Part shown: one piece after another, positions 1 to 6,399 of the stretch
Layout of the letters: each line of letters begins with the position of its first letter
How positions within the stretch are numbered: the stretch's first letter is position 1
Assembly (NCBI GenBank): GCA_019409045.1
Contig: DXVG01000027.1
Span: forward strand, 1-12,120
Reading direction: 5' to 3'
Length of the DNA stretch: 12,120 nt
DNA from: Clostridiales bacterium
Lineage (GTDB): Bacteria; Bacillota; Clostridia; Christensenellales; Aristaeellaceae
The notes under the pieces: generated by a model
What the model saw: the letters and a program-made list of their open reading frames with translations, nothing else
What the model was told of the DNA's origin: nothing
Database searches by the model: none
Position numbers and translations under genes: made by a program

Positions 1-1
1 G

Positions 2-550
2 TTCACGCTGGGCATTCCCTGCTCGCCGACCATCGCCATTTTGATGGGCGCGTTCATGATGCACGGCATGACCCCCGGCCCGACGTTGTTTATCACCAAC
101 CCGGACGTCATCTGGGGCACCATCGCCAGCATGTTCGTGGGCAACGTCATTCTGTTGATTCTCAACATGCCGCTCGCCGGCGCGTGGGCAAAACTCGCCA
201 GCATCCCCAACAAGCTGCTCTACCCCATCGTATTGATCGTGGCCATGATGGGCGCCTATACGGTGGACAACAACGTCTTTGGCATCATCGTAATGCTCGT
301 TTCCGGCGTGATCGGCTATGTGCTTAAAAAGCTGGATATCCCGCTGGCGCCGACCATCCTCGTCTTTGTGCTTGCGGACATGATCGAGCAGAACCTGTTG
401 CAGTCCATCCGCATCAATAGCGGCCTGGGCGGCCTGGTGAAGAGCCCCATTGCCCTGGGCCTGTTGATCGCGGCCGTGGTGGTCATCACCGTCAGCCTGG
501 TGGCGGAGTTCCGCAACAAGAAGAGCGACCTGCTCACGCACGACGAATGA
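2..550 (+). CDS. tctA: Tripartite tricarboxylate transporter large permease, TctA family (3' part, 5' end outside window)
   Basis: This is the C-terminal 182 residues of the large membrane subunit of a tripartite tricarboxylate transporter, a secondary importer of carboxylates that works with a periplasmic or surface binding protein. The frame is open from base 2, so the gene begins upstream of the window. The opening residues include the TctA-type motif GIPCSPTIAILMGAFMMHG followed by TPGPTLF. Long hydrophobic segments follow, consistent with several membrane helices, and the end is short, charged and hydrophilic (FRNKKSDLLTHDE). The family usually has Gly rather than Cys in GIPGSP, a small difference that may be lineage-specific. 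The binding-protein gene follows after 64 bp, which supports the assignment. A TctB small subunit is not visible and would have to lie upstream or be absent. The family call is firm. The substrate cannot be read from the sequence. Confidence 0.9.
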   Translation, partial: FTLGIPCSPTIAILMGAFMMHGMTPGPTLFITNPDVIWGTIASMFVGNVILLILNMPLAGAWAKLASIPNKLLYPIVLIVAMMGAYTVDNNVFGIIVMLVSGVIGYVLKKLDIPLAPTILVFVLADMIEQNLLQSIRINSGLGGLVKSPIALGLLIAAVVVITVSLVAEFRNKKSDLLTHDE

Positions 551-573
551 CCCTGAACCCTGTTTGGATTTGC

Positions 574-589
574 GCCCGCGCCCGCGGGC
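574..589 (+). other. Intercistronic hairpin between tctA and tctC
   Basis: GCCCGC (574-579) pairs with GCGGGC (584-589) around a 4-nt loop. No T-run follows, only an A-rich stretch and then the tctC ribosome binding site. I infer an mRNA-stabilising or partial-termination structure that could let the binding protein be made in excess over the permease. It could also be chance in GC-rich DNA. Confidence 0.35.
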
Positions 590-614
590 ACAAAAATAGA
601 AGGAGGAGACTTTC

Positions 615-1580
615 ATGAAAAAGGTGCTTTCTGTACTGATGGTTCTGACCATGCTGCTGGTGCCCTTCGCCTATGCTGAGGACGCGGCCGCGAATTATCC
701 CGAGCGCGAGATCCACATCATCGTTCCCTACGACGCGGGCGGAGCTTCCGATATGACCTCCCGCATCATCGCCACCGGCATCGAGGACGCGCTGGGCGCG
801 ACCGTGCTGGTCGAGAACCGCTCCGGCGGCTCCGGCAGCGTCGGCATGACCTATGCCCGCGACTCGGCCCCCGACGGCTACACCGTGTGCTACATCCCCG
901 TCGAGCTGGTCATGCAGAAGATACTGGGCATCTCCGATCTGGTGCCCGAGGACTTCGCCTTCATCGGCCGCCTGACGGAGGTCCCCGCCGCGCTGACGGT
1001 CAACGCGAGCGACGACCGCTTCAACAGCGTTGAGGACTTTGTCAACTACGCGCTGGAGCATCCGGGCGAGCTGACCATCGGCAACTCCGGCACCGGCTCC
1101 ATCTGGCACATCGCGGCCACCATGCTCGAGGAGGCCACCGGCACGCAGTTCAACCACATCCCCTATGACGGCGCGGCCCCGGCGGTCACCTCCCTGATGG
1201 GCGGCCACATCGACGCGGTCACCGTCAACCCCGGCGAGGTGCAGGCGGGCGTGGAGGCCGGCAAGCTCAAGGTGCTGGCGCTGATGACCGAGGAGCGCGA
1301 CACGGTCTCCTTCGCGGACATCCCCACCCTCAAGGAGTGCGGCATTGACGTCGTCATCGGCGGCTGGGGCGCCCTGGCCGTTCCGAAGGACACCCCGCAG
1401 GCCATCGTCGACAAGCTCAGCGGTGCGCTCGAGCAGGCTGCCGCCACCGAGGAGTTCACGAGCTTCATCGCCGAGCGCGGCATGATCGTTCACTACATGA
1501 ACGCCGCCGATACCACGCAGTTCGTGGCCGAGCAGAGCGAGTTCTTCAACGAGGTTCTGGCAAGCATGCAGCTCGACTAA
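615..1580 (+). CDS. tctC: Tripartite tricarboxylate transporter substrate-binding protein, TctC/Bug family
   Basis: This is the extracytoplasmic solute-binding protein that captures a carboxylate and delivers it to the TctA permease. The product is 321 residues, the usual family length. Residues 1-21 form a signal peptide (KK, then a long hydrophobic run, then AYA before Glu22). There is no lipobox cysteine, which is somewhat unusual for a Gram-positive-type cell and would imply a released or otherwise tethered protein. Family motifs include IIVPYDAGGASD (35-46) near the mature start and ENRSGGSGSVG from residue 67. The start is supported by an AGGAGGAG-type ribosome binding site just upstream. 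The gene lies 64 bp after tctA in the same direction, so they form one transporter operon, and it ends before a strong hairpin. Bug proteins bind diverse organic acids, so the ligand is unknown. Confidence 0.93.
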   Translation: MKKVLSVLMVLTMLLVPFAYAEDAAANYPEREIHIIVPYDAGGASDMTSRIIATGIEDALGATVLVENRSGGSGSVGMTYARDSAPDGYTVCYIPVELVMQKILGISDLVPEDFAFIGRLTEVPAALTVNASDDRFNSVEDFVNYALEHPGELTIGNSGTGSIWHIAATMLEEATGTQFNHIPYDGAAPAVTSLMGGHIDAVTVNPGEVQAGVEAGKLKVLALMTEERDTVSFADIPTLKECGIDVVIGGWGALAVPKDTPQAIVDKLSGALEQAAATEEFTSFIAERGMIVHYMNAADTTQFVAEQSEFFNEVLASMQLD

Positions 1581-1603
1581 GCGGCGCAACGCCCGAGCAC
1601 TTT

Positions 1604-1630
1604 GCGGCGCACCCCCGGCGGGTGCGCCGC
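1604..1630 (+). terminator. Hairpin, probable terminator of the tct operon
   Basis: A perfect 11-bp stem, GCGGCGCACCC (1604-1614) with GGGTGCGCCGC (1620-1630), encloses a 5-nt loop 23 bp after the tctC stop codon. No proper T-run follows (CTTGCC), so intrinsic termination may be incomplete, but position and stability fit a 3' end. Confidence 0.6.
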
Positions 1631-1673
1631 CTTGCCATAATATCGTGGCGATCCGGCCGGAAGGGAGACTGTC

Positions 1674-2015
1674 ATGAGCTATCCTCTGGGCGCGTGCATA
1701 GGCGCCTTCATATTTCCCGCGTTCGTGTTCGTGATGTCCTTGTGCTACCTGATCGGAAGGCCCAAGCCCACCAACCGGCTCATCGGCTTTCGCACGCAGC
1801 GCAGCCTCTCCAGCCCCGAGGCGTGGAAGCGGGCGCAGTACCTGTTCGGCCGGCAGCTGCTCATCGGCGCCATCGTCGCGGCGCTGTTCGGCTACGGGTT
1901 TCTCACCGTCTCCAGCGCGTTTCTCAAGGTGGTGCTGATCCTGATGCAGGTCGTGGCCGTGACGTTTTTCGGCATGTTTACAGAGTTTCTGCTCCGCAAG
2001 GAGCTGGGCCGCTGA
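1674..2015 (+). CDS. SdpI-like small integral membrane protein
   Basis: A 113-residue membrane protein with about three hydrophobic segments (roughly 5-27, 61-78 and 83-105). Between the first two is the soluble signature PTNRLIGFRTQRSLSSPEAW (32-51), which resembles the conserved N-x-x-x-G-[FY]-R-T ... S ... E-x-W-x-x-A block of the SdpI family. In Bacillus subtilis, SdpI gives immunity to the SdpC toxin and also passes a signal to the SdpR repressor. Most family members are uncharacterised. This copy is only about half the length of full SdpI and represents the C-terminal conserved module, a common stand-alone form. The start has AAGGGAGA a few bases upstream. No SdpC-like toxin or SdpR-like ArsR repressor lies next to it. 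The family call is reasonably firm, but an immunity role is not shown. Confidence 0.72.
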   Translation: MSYPLGACIGAFIFPAFVFVMSLCYLIGRPKPTNRLIGFRTQRSLSSPEAWKRAQYLFGRQLLIGAIVAALFGYGFLTVSSAFLKVVLILMQVVAVTFFGMFTEFLLRKELGR

Positions 2016-2022
2016 GGCGTGC

Positions 2023-2051
2023 TTGACTTGCCGCGAGATGCGTGGTATAAA
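2023..2051 (+). promoter_or_regulatory. Sigma-70-type promoter of the DUF362-DUF5655 operon
   Basis: TTGACT (2023-2028), a 17-bp spacer and TATAAA (2046-2051) form a near-consensus promoter. It lies 8 bp beyond the end of the SdpI-like gene and about 50 bp before the DUF362 start, so the DUF362 operon is probably transcribed independently of the genes to its left. Confidence 0.75.
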
Positions 2052-2102
2052 TTAGTTGGTAGGATATAAAAACGCGCAACGCGCGGCGGAGGATGAAGCC
2101 CT

Positions 2103-3236
2103 ATGGAAAAGGCAAAGGTATATTTTTCAGATCTTCGCACGGTGGCCTTCGGCGACGGCCTGCCCAACAAGCTCAAAAAGCTGATGCGCAGTGCGGGCAT
2201 CGACCAGATCGACATGGACGGCAAGTTCGTGGCGATCAAGATGCACTTCGGCGAGCTGGGCAACGTGAGCTTCCTGCGGCCCAACTACGCCCGCGCGGTG
2301 GTGGACGTGGTCAAGCAGCTGGGCGGCAAGCCGTTTCTCACCGACTGCAACACGCGCTATCCCGGAAGCCGCAAAAACGCGCTGGAGCACCTGTACTGCG
2401 CGTGGCAGAACGGCTTTACGCCGCTGACGGTGGACTGCCCCGTGCTCATCGGCGACGGCCTGAAGGGCACCGACGACGTGGCCGTGCCCGTGCGCGGCGG
2501 CGAGTACATAAAGGAGGCGCGCATCGGCCGCACCATCATGGACGCGGACGTGTTCATCAGCCTGACGCACTTCAAGGGCCACGAGATGACCGGCTTTGGC
2601 GGCGCGATCAAGAACATCGGCATGGGCTGCGGCTCGCGCGCGGGCAAGAAGGAGCAGCACAGCAATGGCCAGCCCGTCATCAACGAGGATTTGTGCCGCG
2701 GCTGCGGCTGTTGCAGGCGCGAGTGCGCAAACGACGGCCTGGTCTTTGACGCGCAGGCGCGCAAGATGCGCGTGGATACCGCCCACTGCATCGGCTGCGG
2801 CCGCTGCCTGGGCGCCTGCAATTACGACGCGATCACATTTGCCAACTCCGCGGCCATCTCGGAGCTGAACTGTCGCATGGCGGAGTACACCAAGGCGGTG
2901 CTCGACGGCAGGCCGCACTTCCACGTCTCGCTGGTGGTGGATGTGTCGCCCAACTGCGACTGCCACTGCGAAAACGACGCGGCGATACTGCCCAACATCG
3001 GCATGTTCGCCTCCTTCGACCCGCTGGCGCTGGATCAGGCGTGCGCGGACGCGTGCCTCGCGGCGACGCCCCTGCCGGGCAGCCAGCTCGCCGACCGCAT
3101 GGCGCAGCCGGGCTTTGTGGACCATCACGATCACTTCGTCAACTGCAAGCCCGAGTCCGAGTGGCGCACCTGCCTGGAGCACGCCGAGAAGATCGGGCTG
3201 GGCACGCGCGATTACGAGCTGGTCGTGGTCAAATGA
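2103..3236 (+). CDS. DUF362 domain protein with two [4Fe-4S] ferredoxin motifs
   Basis: A 377-residue cytoplasmic iron-sulphur protein with no signal peptide or membrane segment. The DUF362 region (about 35-190) includes KMHFGELGN and LTHFKGHEMTGFGGAIKNIGMG. It is followed by two ferredoxin motifs: C198-x2-C201-x2-C204-x3-C208 and C229-x2-C232-x2-C235-x3-C239. The proline usual after the last cysteine of such motifs is missing in both (CAN and CNY), and there is an extra C203. A second DUF362-type block at 280-320 is cysteine-rich (SPNCDCHCEND, then GMFASFDPLALDQA). The family is presumed to carry out electron transfer or redox chemistry, but no reaction is established, so I name none. The start has a GGAGG-type site near 2087 and lies downstream of a good promoter. 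The stop overlaps the DUF5655 start by 4 nt. Confidence 0.9.
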   Translation: MEKAKVYFSDLRTVAFGDGLPNKLKKLMRSAGIDQIDMDGKFVAIKMHFGELGNVSFLRPNYARAVVDVVKQLGGKPFLTDCNTRYPGSRKNALEHLYCAWQNGFTPLTVDCPVLIGDGLKGTDDVAVPVRGGEYIKEARIGRTIMDADVFISLTHFKGHEMTGFGGAIKNIGMGCGSRAGKKEQHSNGQPVINEDLCRGCGCCRRECANDGLVFDAQARKMRVDTAHCIGCGRCLGACNYDAITFANSAAISELNCRMAEYTKAVLDGRPHFHVSLVVDVSPNCDCHCENDAAILPNIGMFASFDPLALDQACADACLAATPLPGSQLADRMAQPGFVDHHDHFVNCKPESEWRTCLEHAEKIGLGTRDYELVVVK

Positions 3237-3598
3237 GCGGCGAGGAGGCGGCGTTCTTCGCGCAGTGGCCGGAGCTTCTGCCCGTGTACGCCGCGCTGCG
3301 CGAGGCGCTGCTGGGCGAGTTTGCGCGCGTGGAGGCGCGCGTGCAGCGCACGCAGATATCCCTGCGCGAAAAGCATGTGTTCGCGGTGGTCTCGCTCCCG
3401 CGCACCCGGCGGCGGCCGGGCAGGCTCACGGTGTCCTTCGGCCTGCCCTGCCGGCTGGACGCGCCGCGCATCGCGCAGGCGGTGGAGCCGTATCCGAACC
3501 GCTGGACGCACCATGTGATGATGGAGCGCGCGGAGCAGGTGGACGCGGAGCTGCTGGGCTGGCTGCGCGAGGCGTACTGGTTTTCCATGGCAAAATAG
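3233..3598 (+). CDS. DUF5655 domain-containing protein
   Basis: A 121-residue soluble protein, all of it resembling DUF5655. Recognisable blocks are RTQISLREKHVFAVVSLP near the middle, the motif LTVSFGLPCRLDAPRIAQAV, then EPYPNRWTHHVMM and a C-terminal LLGWLREAYWFS. The domain has no established function that I know of. It also occurs fused to other domains and is often seen as a small stand-alone protein. The open frame extends to 3041, but the ATG at 3233 is the natural start. It forms an ATGA overlap with the DUF362 stop codon, giving translational coupling, and the conserved domain begins immediately after it. The shared message suggests co-expression with the iron-sulphur protein and does not by itself show a common pathway. 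Confidence 0.8.
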   Translation: MSGEEAAFFAQWPELLPVYAALREALLGEFARVEARVQRTQISLREKHVFAVVSLPRTRRRPGRLTVSFGLPCRLDAPRIAQAVEPYPNRWTHHVMMERAEQVDAELLGWLREAYWFSMAK

Positions 3599-3670
3599 AC
3601 GGCCGCGCGGCTGACGCGTGGCGCGCGCGTGCGCGGGGGGTTAGAAGCGCATTAAAACCTCCCGCGCTTG

Positions 3671-3699
3671 TTGTAGCGCCTTTTCGGGCATGCTATAAT
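3671..3699 (+). promoter_or_regulatory. Extended -10 promoter of the vanZ-RDD gene
   Basis: A perfect TATAAT (3694-3699) is preceded by TGC (3691-3693), an extended -10 element. A weak -35, TTGTAG (3671-3676), lies 17 bp upstream. The gap from 3599 to 3670 shows only GC-rich sequence with no clear gene. Confidence 0.7.
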
Positions 3700-3716
3700 G
3701 GATGTCACTACATCCC

Positions 3717-3723
3717 GGAGGAG
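3717..3723 (+). promoter_or_regulatory. Ribosome binding site that fixes the vanZ-RDD start
   Basis: GGAGGAG lies 4 nt before the ATG at 3728. The longer in-frame ATG at 3698 overlaps the last bases of the -10 box and has no such site, so it cannot be the start of a protein made from this promoter. Confidence 0.8.
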
Positions 3724-3727
3724 CGCA

Positions 3728-4876
3728 ATGGAGCAGCTTGCCAGGTACATCGACCCGATCTCCACCGCCATGTGGGTGTTCCCCTTCGTGGCGCTTGTGT
3801 TCACCGCGCCCTACGTCATCTCGTGCTATCGCAGGTACGGCGCGGTGCTGTTTTTCCGCGCGCTGATCGTGTATTCGTTCATATTCTACATGCTGTGCGT
3901 GTACTTTCTGGGCATACTGCCGCTGCCCAGCTTCGAGGAGGTGGCGGCCATGACGCGCGAGTGGGCGCAGCTCGAGCCGCTGCGCGGCATCCGCCTGGCG
4001 CTTGCGGAGGCGAACTTCTCCTGGAGCGAGCCGGCGAGCTGGCTGCGCGTGTTGCGCACGGAGAACTTCTTCTACATCGCCGCCAACGTGGCCATGCTCT
4101 TCCCGCTGGGCATCTACCTGCGCTACGCCTTCCGGCAGGGCTTTTTCAGCACGGTCCGCTGGGGGTTCGTGGTGAGCCTGTCGATCGAGCTTTTGCAGCT
4201 CACGGGGCTCTTGTTCATCTACCCGCGGCCCTACCGGCTCTGCGACGTGGACGATCTGATCGCCAACACGCTCGGCGCGGCGCTGGGCTATCTGGTCGCG
4301 CCGCTTCCGATGAAGATACTGCCCTCGCAGGAGAAGCTCGACCGCGTGGCCTATCAGCGCGGCGAGCGCGTGTCCATCATGCGCGCGGCGGTGGCCGCGG
4401 GCGTGGACTGGGCGCTGTGCGCGCTGGTCGCCCTGCCGCTTGCGAGCCTGCTGGGGCTGCGCGGCACGGGCAGCACGGGCGTTGTGTACATCGCGTGCGT
4501 GCTGGTGTACTTTATCTGGATACAGTACATCGCGCGCGGCCGCACGCTGGGCAAGTGGCTGTGCCGCATCCGCCTGGTGTCCGAGGACGGCTCCCGCCCG
4601 CGGCTGTGGCAGGTGGCGCTGCGCTGCGTGTCGCTGTATCTGGTGCTGCTGGTCGCGCCCTACGCGGGCTTTCGCGCGTGGAACGCCATGATCGACCTGA
4701 CCGGCTGGCGCTTTTTCGCCATGGGCGTCGCGGCGGTGGCGTGCCTGGGCGTGTTCGCGGTGTTCGTGTTCACCTGCTTTGTCAACCTCCTCACCCGCGC
4801 CTCGCGCCTGCCGCACGAGCGCGTGAGCCGCACGCGCAACCAGAGCACGATCCGCCATGACGGCGCGGGCGCGTGA
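3728..4876 (+). CDS. VanZ-RDD fusion membrane protein
   Basis: A 382-residue polytopic membrane protein. The N-terminal half (about 15-195) is VanZ-like. Its markers are YIAANVAMLFPLGIYLRYA (116-134), SLSIELLQL (150-158), and CDVDDLIANTLGAALGYLV (172-190) with the conserved Asp-rich turn before the last helix. The C-terminal half (about 218-360) is an RDD domain. It has VDWALCALVALPL at its first helix and the typical GRTLGKWLCRIRLV loop, then a basic-plus-Arg segment near LWQVALR. VanZ was first linked to low-level teicoplanin resistance, but most homologues, including VanZ-RDD fusions common in Firmicutes, have no proven role. The C-terminal tail is basic and hydrophilic. It is a single-gene unit with its own promoter. 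Domain assignment is firm, and any antibiotic phenotype would be speculation. Confidence 0.9.
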   Translation: MEQLARYIDPISTAMWVFPFVALVFTAPYVISCYRRYGAVLFFRALIVYSFIFYMLCVYFLGILPLPSFEEVAAMTREWAQLEPLRGIRLALAEANFSWSEPASWLRVLRTENFFYIAANVAMLFPLGIYLRYAFRQGFFSTVRWGFVVSLSIELLQLTGLLFIYPRPYRLCDVDDLIANTLGAALGYLVAPLPMKILPSQEKLDRVAYQRGERVSIMRAAVAAGVDWALCALVALPLASLLGLRGTGSTGVVYIACVLVYFIWIQYIARGRTLGKWLCRIRLVSEDGSRPRLWQVALRCVSLYLVLLVAPYAGFRAWNAMIDLTGWRFFAMGVAAVACLGVFAVFVFTCFVNLLTRASRLPHERVSRTRNQSTIRHDGAGA

Positions 4877-4891
4877 GGCAAAAAAGTTTCC

Positions 4892-4906
4892 AGAATCTGC
4901 GATTCT
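4892..4906. other. Short dyad upstream of the signalling operon promoter
   Basis: AGAATC (4892-4897) and GATTCT (4901-4906) form a perfect 6-bp dyad around a 3-nt loop, 15 bp after the vanZ-RDD stop codon. It could be an operator half, a weak terminator or chance. On the reverse strand a T-run follows only after several bases, so I do not call it a terminator. Confidence 0.3.
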
Positions 4907-4907
4907 C

Positions 4908-4938
4908 TCATCTTCGTTTCATCTTTCCGGCGTATAAT
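4908..4938 (+). promoter_or_regulatory. Promoter of the signalling operon with a direct-repeat activator box
   Basis: A perfect TATAAT lies at 4933-4938, 28 bp before the first start codon. No spacer of 16-18 bp gives a recognisable -35. The region instead holds two copies of TCATCTT, at 4908-4914 and 4919-4925, exactly 11 bp apart start to start and ending 7 bp before the -10. This resembles the direct-repeat boxes used by OmpR/PhoP-family regulators. I infer activation by the response regulator encoded downstream. Confidence 0.6.
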
Positions 4939-4965
4939 GGGTACATCGAAAGGAGCGATGAAACC

Positions 4966-5649
4966 ATGAAAAAAGCGATGACATTCCTGCTGCTGGCCGC
5001 GTTCGCGCTGGCCTGCGTGCCCGCGCTGGCCGCCGCGGTTGACGCCGCCGCCGATACCACCACCGCCGCTGCTGCCGACGCCGCGCTGCCCACCGTGGAA
5101 AAGACCGTGTACAAGGGCTTTGGCTATGTAGAGGTGGACTTTGTGCAGGACGTGAACTATGAGAACCCGACCGTCTCGGTCACCGACGCGGCCGGAAGCG
5201 CCGTCGAGGCCGTGATCGTCAGCCTGGACGACGACGACCTGACCTTCCAGATCACCGGCTTTGCCGCCGACGCGGATTACAGCTTCGCCGTCTCCGGCGT
5301 GCGCGTGGGCCGCTCCGGCGCGTATGGCGACGTGACCGGCACATTCACCGTGCCGCCCGAGGGCGCGGCGGTCATTCAGAAGGTGGAATACGACGAGGAC
5401 GACCGCGAGATCGACATCGAGTTCAGCGCGCTGACGCAGTATGAGGCGCCGTCCGTGCAGGTCGTCGCCGCGGACGGGACCGTCATCACCGCCACCGTGC
5501 GCGACTGGGACGAGGACAGCATCGACGCGCGGCTGGACGCGCCGCTGACGCTGGGCGCGGAGTACACGCTCACGGTGACGGGCGTTCGAGCCTCCGCGGA
5601 CGCGCAGTTCGGCACGGCCGAAGCGAGCTTCACCGCATACGACGACTGA
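4966..5649 (+). CDS. Secreted protein with two tandem Ig-like repeats, first gene of a two-component operon
   Basis: A 227-residue exported protein that I do not recognise as a named family. Residues 1-24 form a signal peptide (KK, a hydrophobic run, then ALA). C17 sits in ALAC, a poor lipobox, so lipidation is uncertain. A low-complexity Ala/Asp/Thr linker (25-41) follows. Then come two homologous all-beta modules, about 43-129 and 136-224. Both follow the pattern V-x-Y ... [VI]-[DE]-[VI]-x-F ... Y-E-x-P-[ST]-V-x-V ... Y-[ST]-[FL]-x-V-[ST]-G-V-R ... [ST]-F-T, as expected of Ig-like or fibronectin-like folds. Acidic clusters (DDDD at 88-91, DEDD at 143-146, DWDED at 180-184) might bind cations. 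The ATG at 4966 is chosen over an upstream in-frame start because the promoter and an AAAGGAG site lie just before it. Neighbouring regulator genes suggest an envelope role. Confidence 0.8.
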   Translation: MKKAMTFLLLAAFALACVPALAAAVDAAADTTTAAAADAALPTVEKTVYKGFGYVEVDFVQDVNYENPTVSVTDAAGSAVEAVIVSLDDDDLTFQITGFAADADYSFAVSGVRVGRSGAYGDVTGTFTVPPEGAAVIQKVEYDEDDREIDIEFSALTQYEAPSVQVVAADGTVITATVRDWDEDSIDARLDAPLTLGAEYTLTVTGVRASADAQFGTAEASFTAYDD

Positions 5650-5659
5650 CGCCCGACGC

Positions 5660-5700
5660 CGCGCGGCCGCCCTTCTCCTGCGGGAGGGGGCGGCCGCGCG
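5660..5700 (+). terminator. Strong hairpin between the secreted-protein gene and the response regulator gene
   Basis: A perfect 13-bp GC stem (5660-5672 with 5688-5700) encloses an inner 4-bp CTCC/GGAG stem. It starts 11 bp after the stop codon. No T-run follows, so it looks more like an attenuator or 3'-stabilising structure than a full terminator. It would lower regulator and kinase expression relative to the abundant secreted protein. Confidence 0.5.
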
Positions 5701-5709
5701 CGGGCATAC

Positions 5710-5715
5710 GGGGAG
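5710..5715 (+). promoter_or_regulatory. Ribosome binding site that decides the response regulator start
   Basis: GGGGAG directly abuts the ATG at 5716, leaving no spacer, but lies 9 nt before an in-frame GTG at 5725. The GTG start also yields an N-terminus beginning MRILVAEDD, the usual family start. Confidence 0.55.
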
Positions 5716-5724
5716 ATGAGAAAC

Positions 5725-6399
5725 GTGCGCATACTCGTCGCCGAGGACGACAGGAGCATCGCATCCGTCATCCGGCGCAAGCTGGAGGCGGCGCATTACA
5801 GCGTGGACGTGTGCCACGACGGCGCGACCGCCTGCGACTATCTGCGCCTGACCGAGTACGATGTGGCGGTGATGGACATCATGATGCCCGTGGAGGACGG
5901 ATTGAGCGCCGTGCGCCGCGCGCGGGAGGCGGGCGTTCGCACGCCGGTGCTGTTCCTCACCGCGCGCGACGCCGTGGCCGACCGCGTGGCCGGGCTGGAC
6001 GCGGGCGGGGACGACTATCTGGTCAAGCCGTTCGCGCTGGACGAGCTGATGGCGCGCGTGCGCGCGCTCTCGCGGCGCACAGGGCGGCAGGCGACCAGCG
6101 TCTTGCGCCTTGCCGACCTCTCGGTGGACACCGCGGCGCAGAAGGTCACCCGCGCGGGGCGCGAGATCGCGCTGACCGGGCGGGAGTATGCGCTTTTGGA
6201 ATACATGATCCGCAATCAGGGCGCGGTGCTCTCCCGCGAGCGCATCGAGCAGAACATATTCAACTACGACTACGAGGGCGCGTCCAACATGGTGGACGTC
6301 TACATACGCTACCTGCGCAAAAAGATCGACGAGGGCTTCTCCTCCCGGCTGATCCACACCGTGCGCGGCGCGGGCTATGTCCTGCGGGAGGAGGCGTGA
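5725..6399 (+). CDS. OmpR/PhoB-family response regulator
   Basis: A two-component DNA-binding regulator of 224 residues, the usual family length. The receiver domain (1-115) has the acidic pair D8-D9, phosphoacceptor D51 in VAVMDIMMP, the switch Thr79 in FLTAR, and K101 in YLVKPF. The C-terminal winged helix (about 125-222) includes LTGREYALLEYMIRNQG, the YIRYLRKKID recognition-helix region and the end motif RLIHTVRGAGYVLREE. I chose GTG at 5725 because the only ribosome binding site touches the alternative ATG at 5716 with no spacing. The ATG form would be 3 residues longer. The stop codon overlaps the kinase GTG by 4 nt, so the pair is co-translated. A direct-repeat box in front of the operon's first gene suggests positive autoregulation, which is inferred. 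Confidence 0.95.
   Translation: MRILVAEDDRSIASVIRRKLEAAHYSVDVCHDGATACDYLRLTEYDVAVMDIMMPVEDGLSAVRRAREAGVRTPVLFLTARDAVADRVAGLDAGGDDYLVKPFALDELMARVRALSRRTGRQATSVLRLADLSVDTAAQKVTRAGREIALTGREYALLEYMIRNQGAVLSRERIEQNIFNYDYEGASNMVDVYIRYLRKKIDEGFSSRLIHTVRGAGYVLREEA

Noticed and set aside
534..1589. 351-codon open frame on the reverse strand over tctC
   Set aside because: It mirrors tctC in a GC-rich gene. Its sequence is rich in Arg, Gly, Ala and His with no recognisable fold and no ribosome binding site, whereas the forward frame has a signal peptide and family motifs.
2127..3182. Long reverse-strand open frame over the DUF362 gene
   Set aside because: It is an antisense shadow. The forward strand encodes conserved iron-sulphur motifs, and the reverse product is a low-complexity Ala/Val/His/Arg sequence.
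3599..3660. GC-rich alternating GCGCGC stretches as a terminator after the DUF5655 gene
   Set aside because: I could build only short, competing stems with no T-run, so I do not call a terminator there.
3698..3727. Ten-residue N-terminal extension of the VanZ-RDD protein
   Set aside because: The ATG at 3698 overlaps the -10 box and lacks a ribosome binding site, while the ATG at 3728 has GGAGGAG in place.
2941..4860. 639-codon forward frame overlapping DUF362, DUF5655 and vanZ-RDD genes
   Set aside because: It is out of frame with three recognisable genes, runs through their promoters and yields Arg/Ala-rich sequence with no domain.
4660..6357. 565-codon reverse-strand open frame spanning three forward genes
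   Set aside because: It crosses gene borders, a hairpin and a promoter, and its product is Arg/Gly/His-rich without domains. This is a stop-codon-poor frame caused by high GC.
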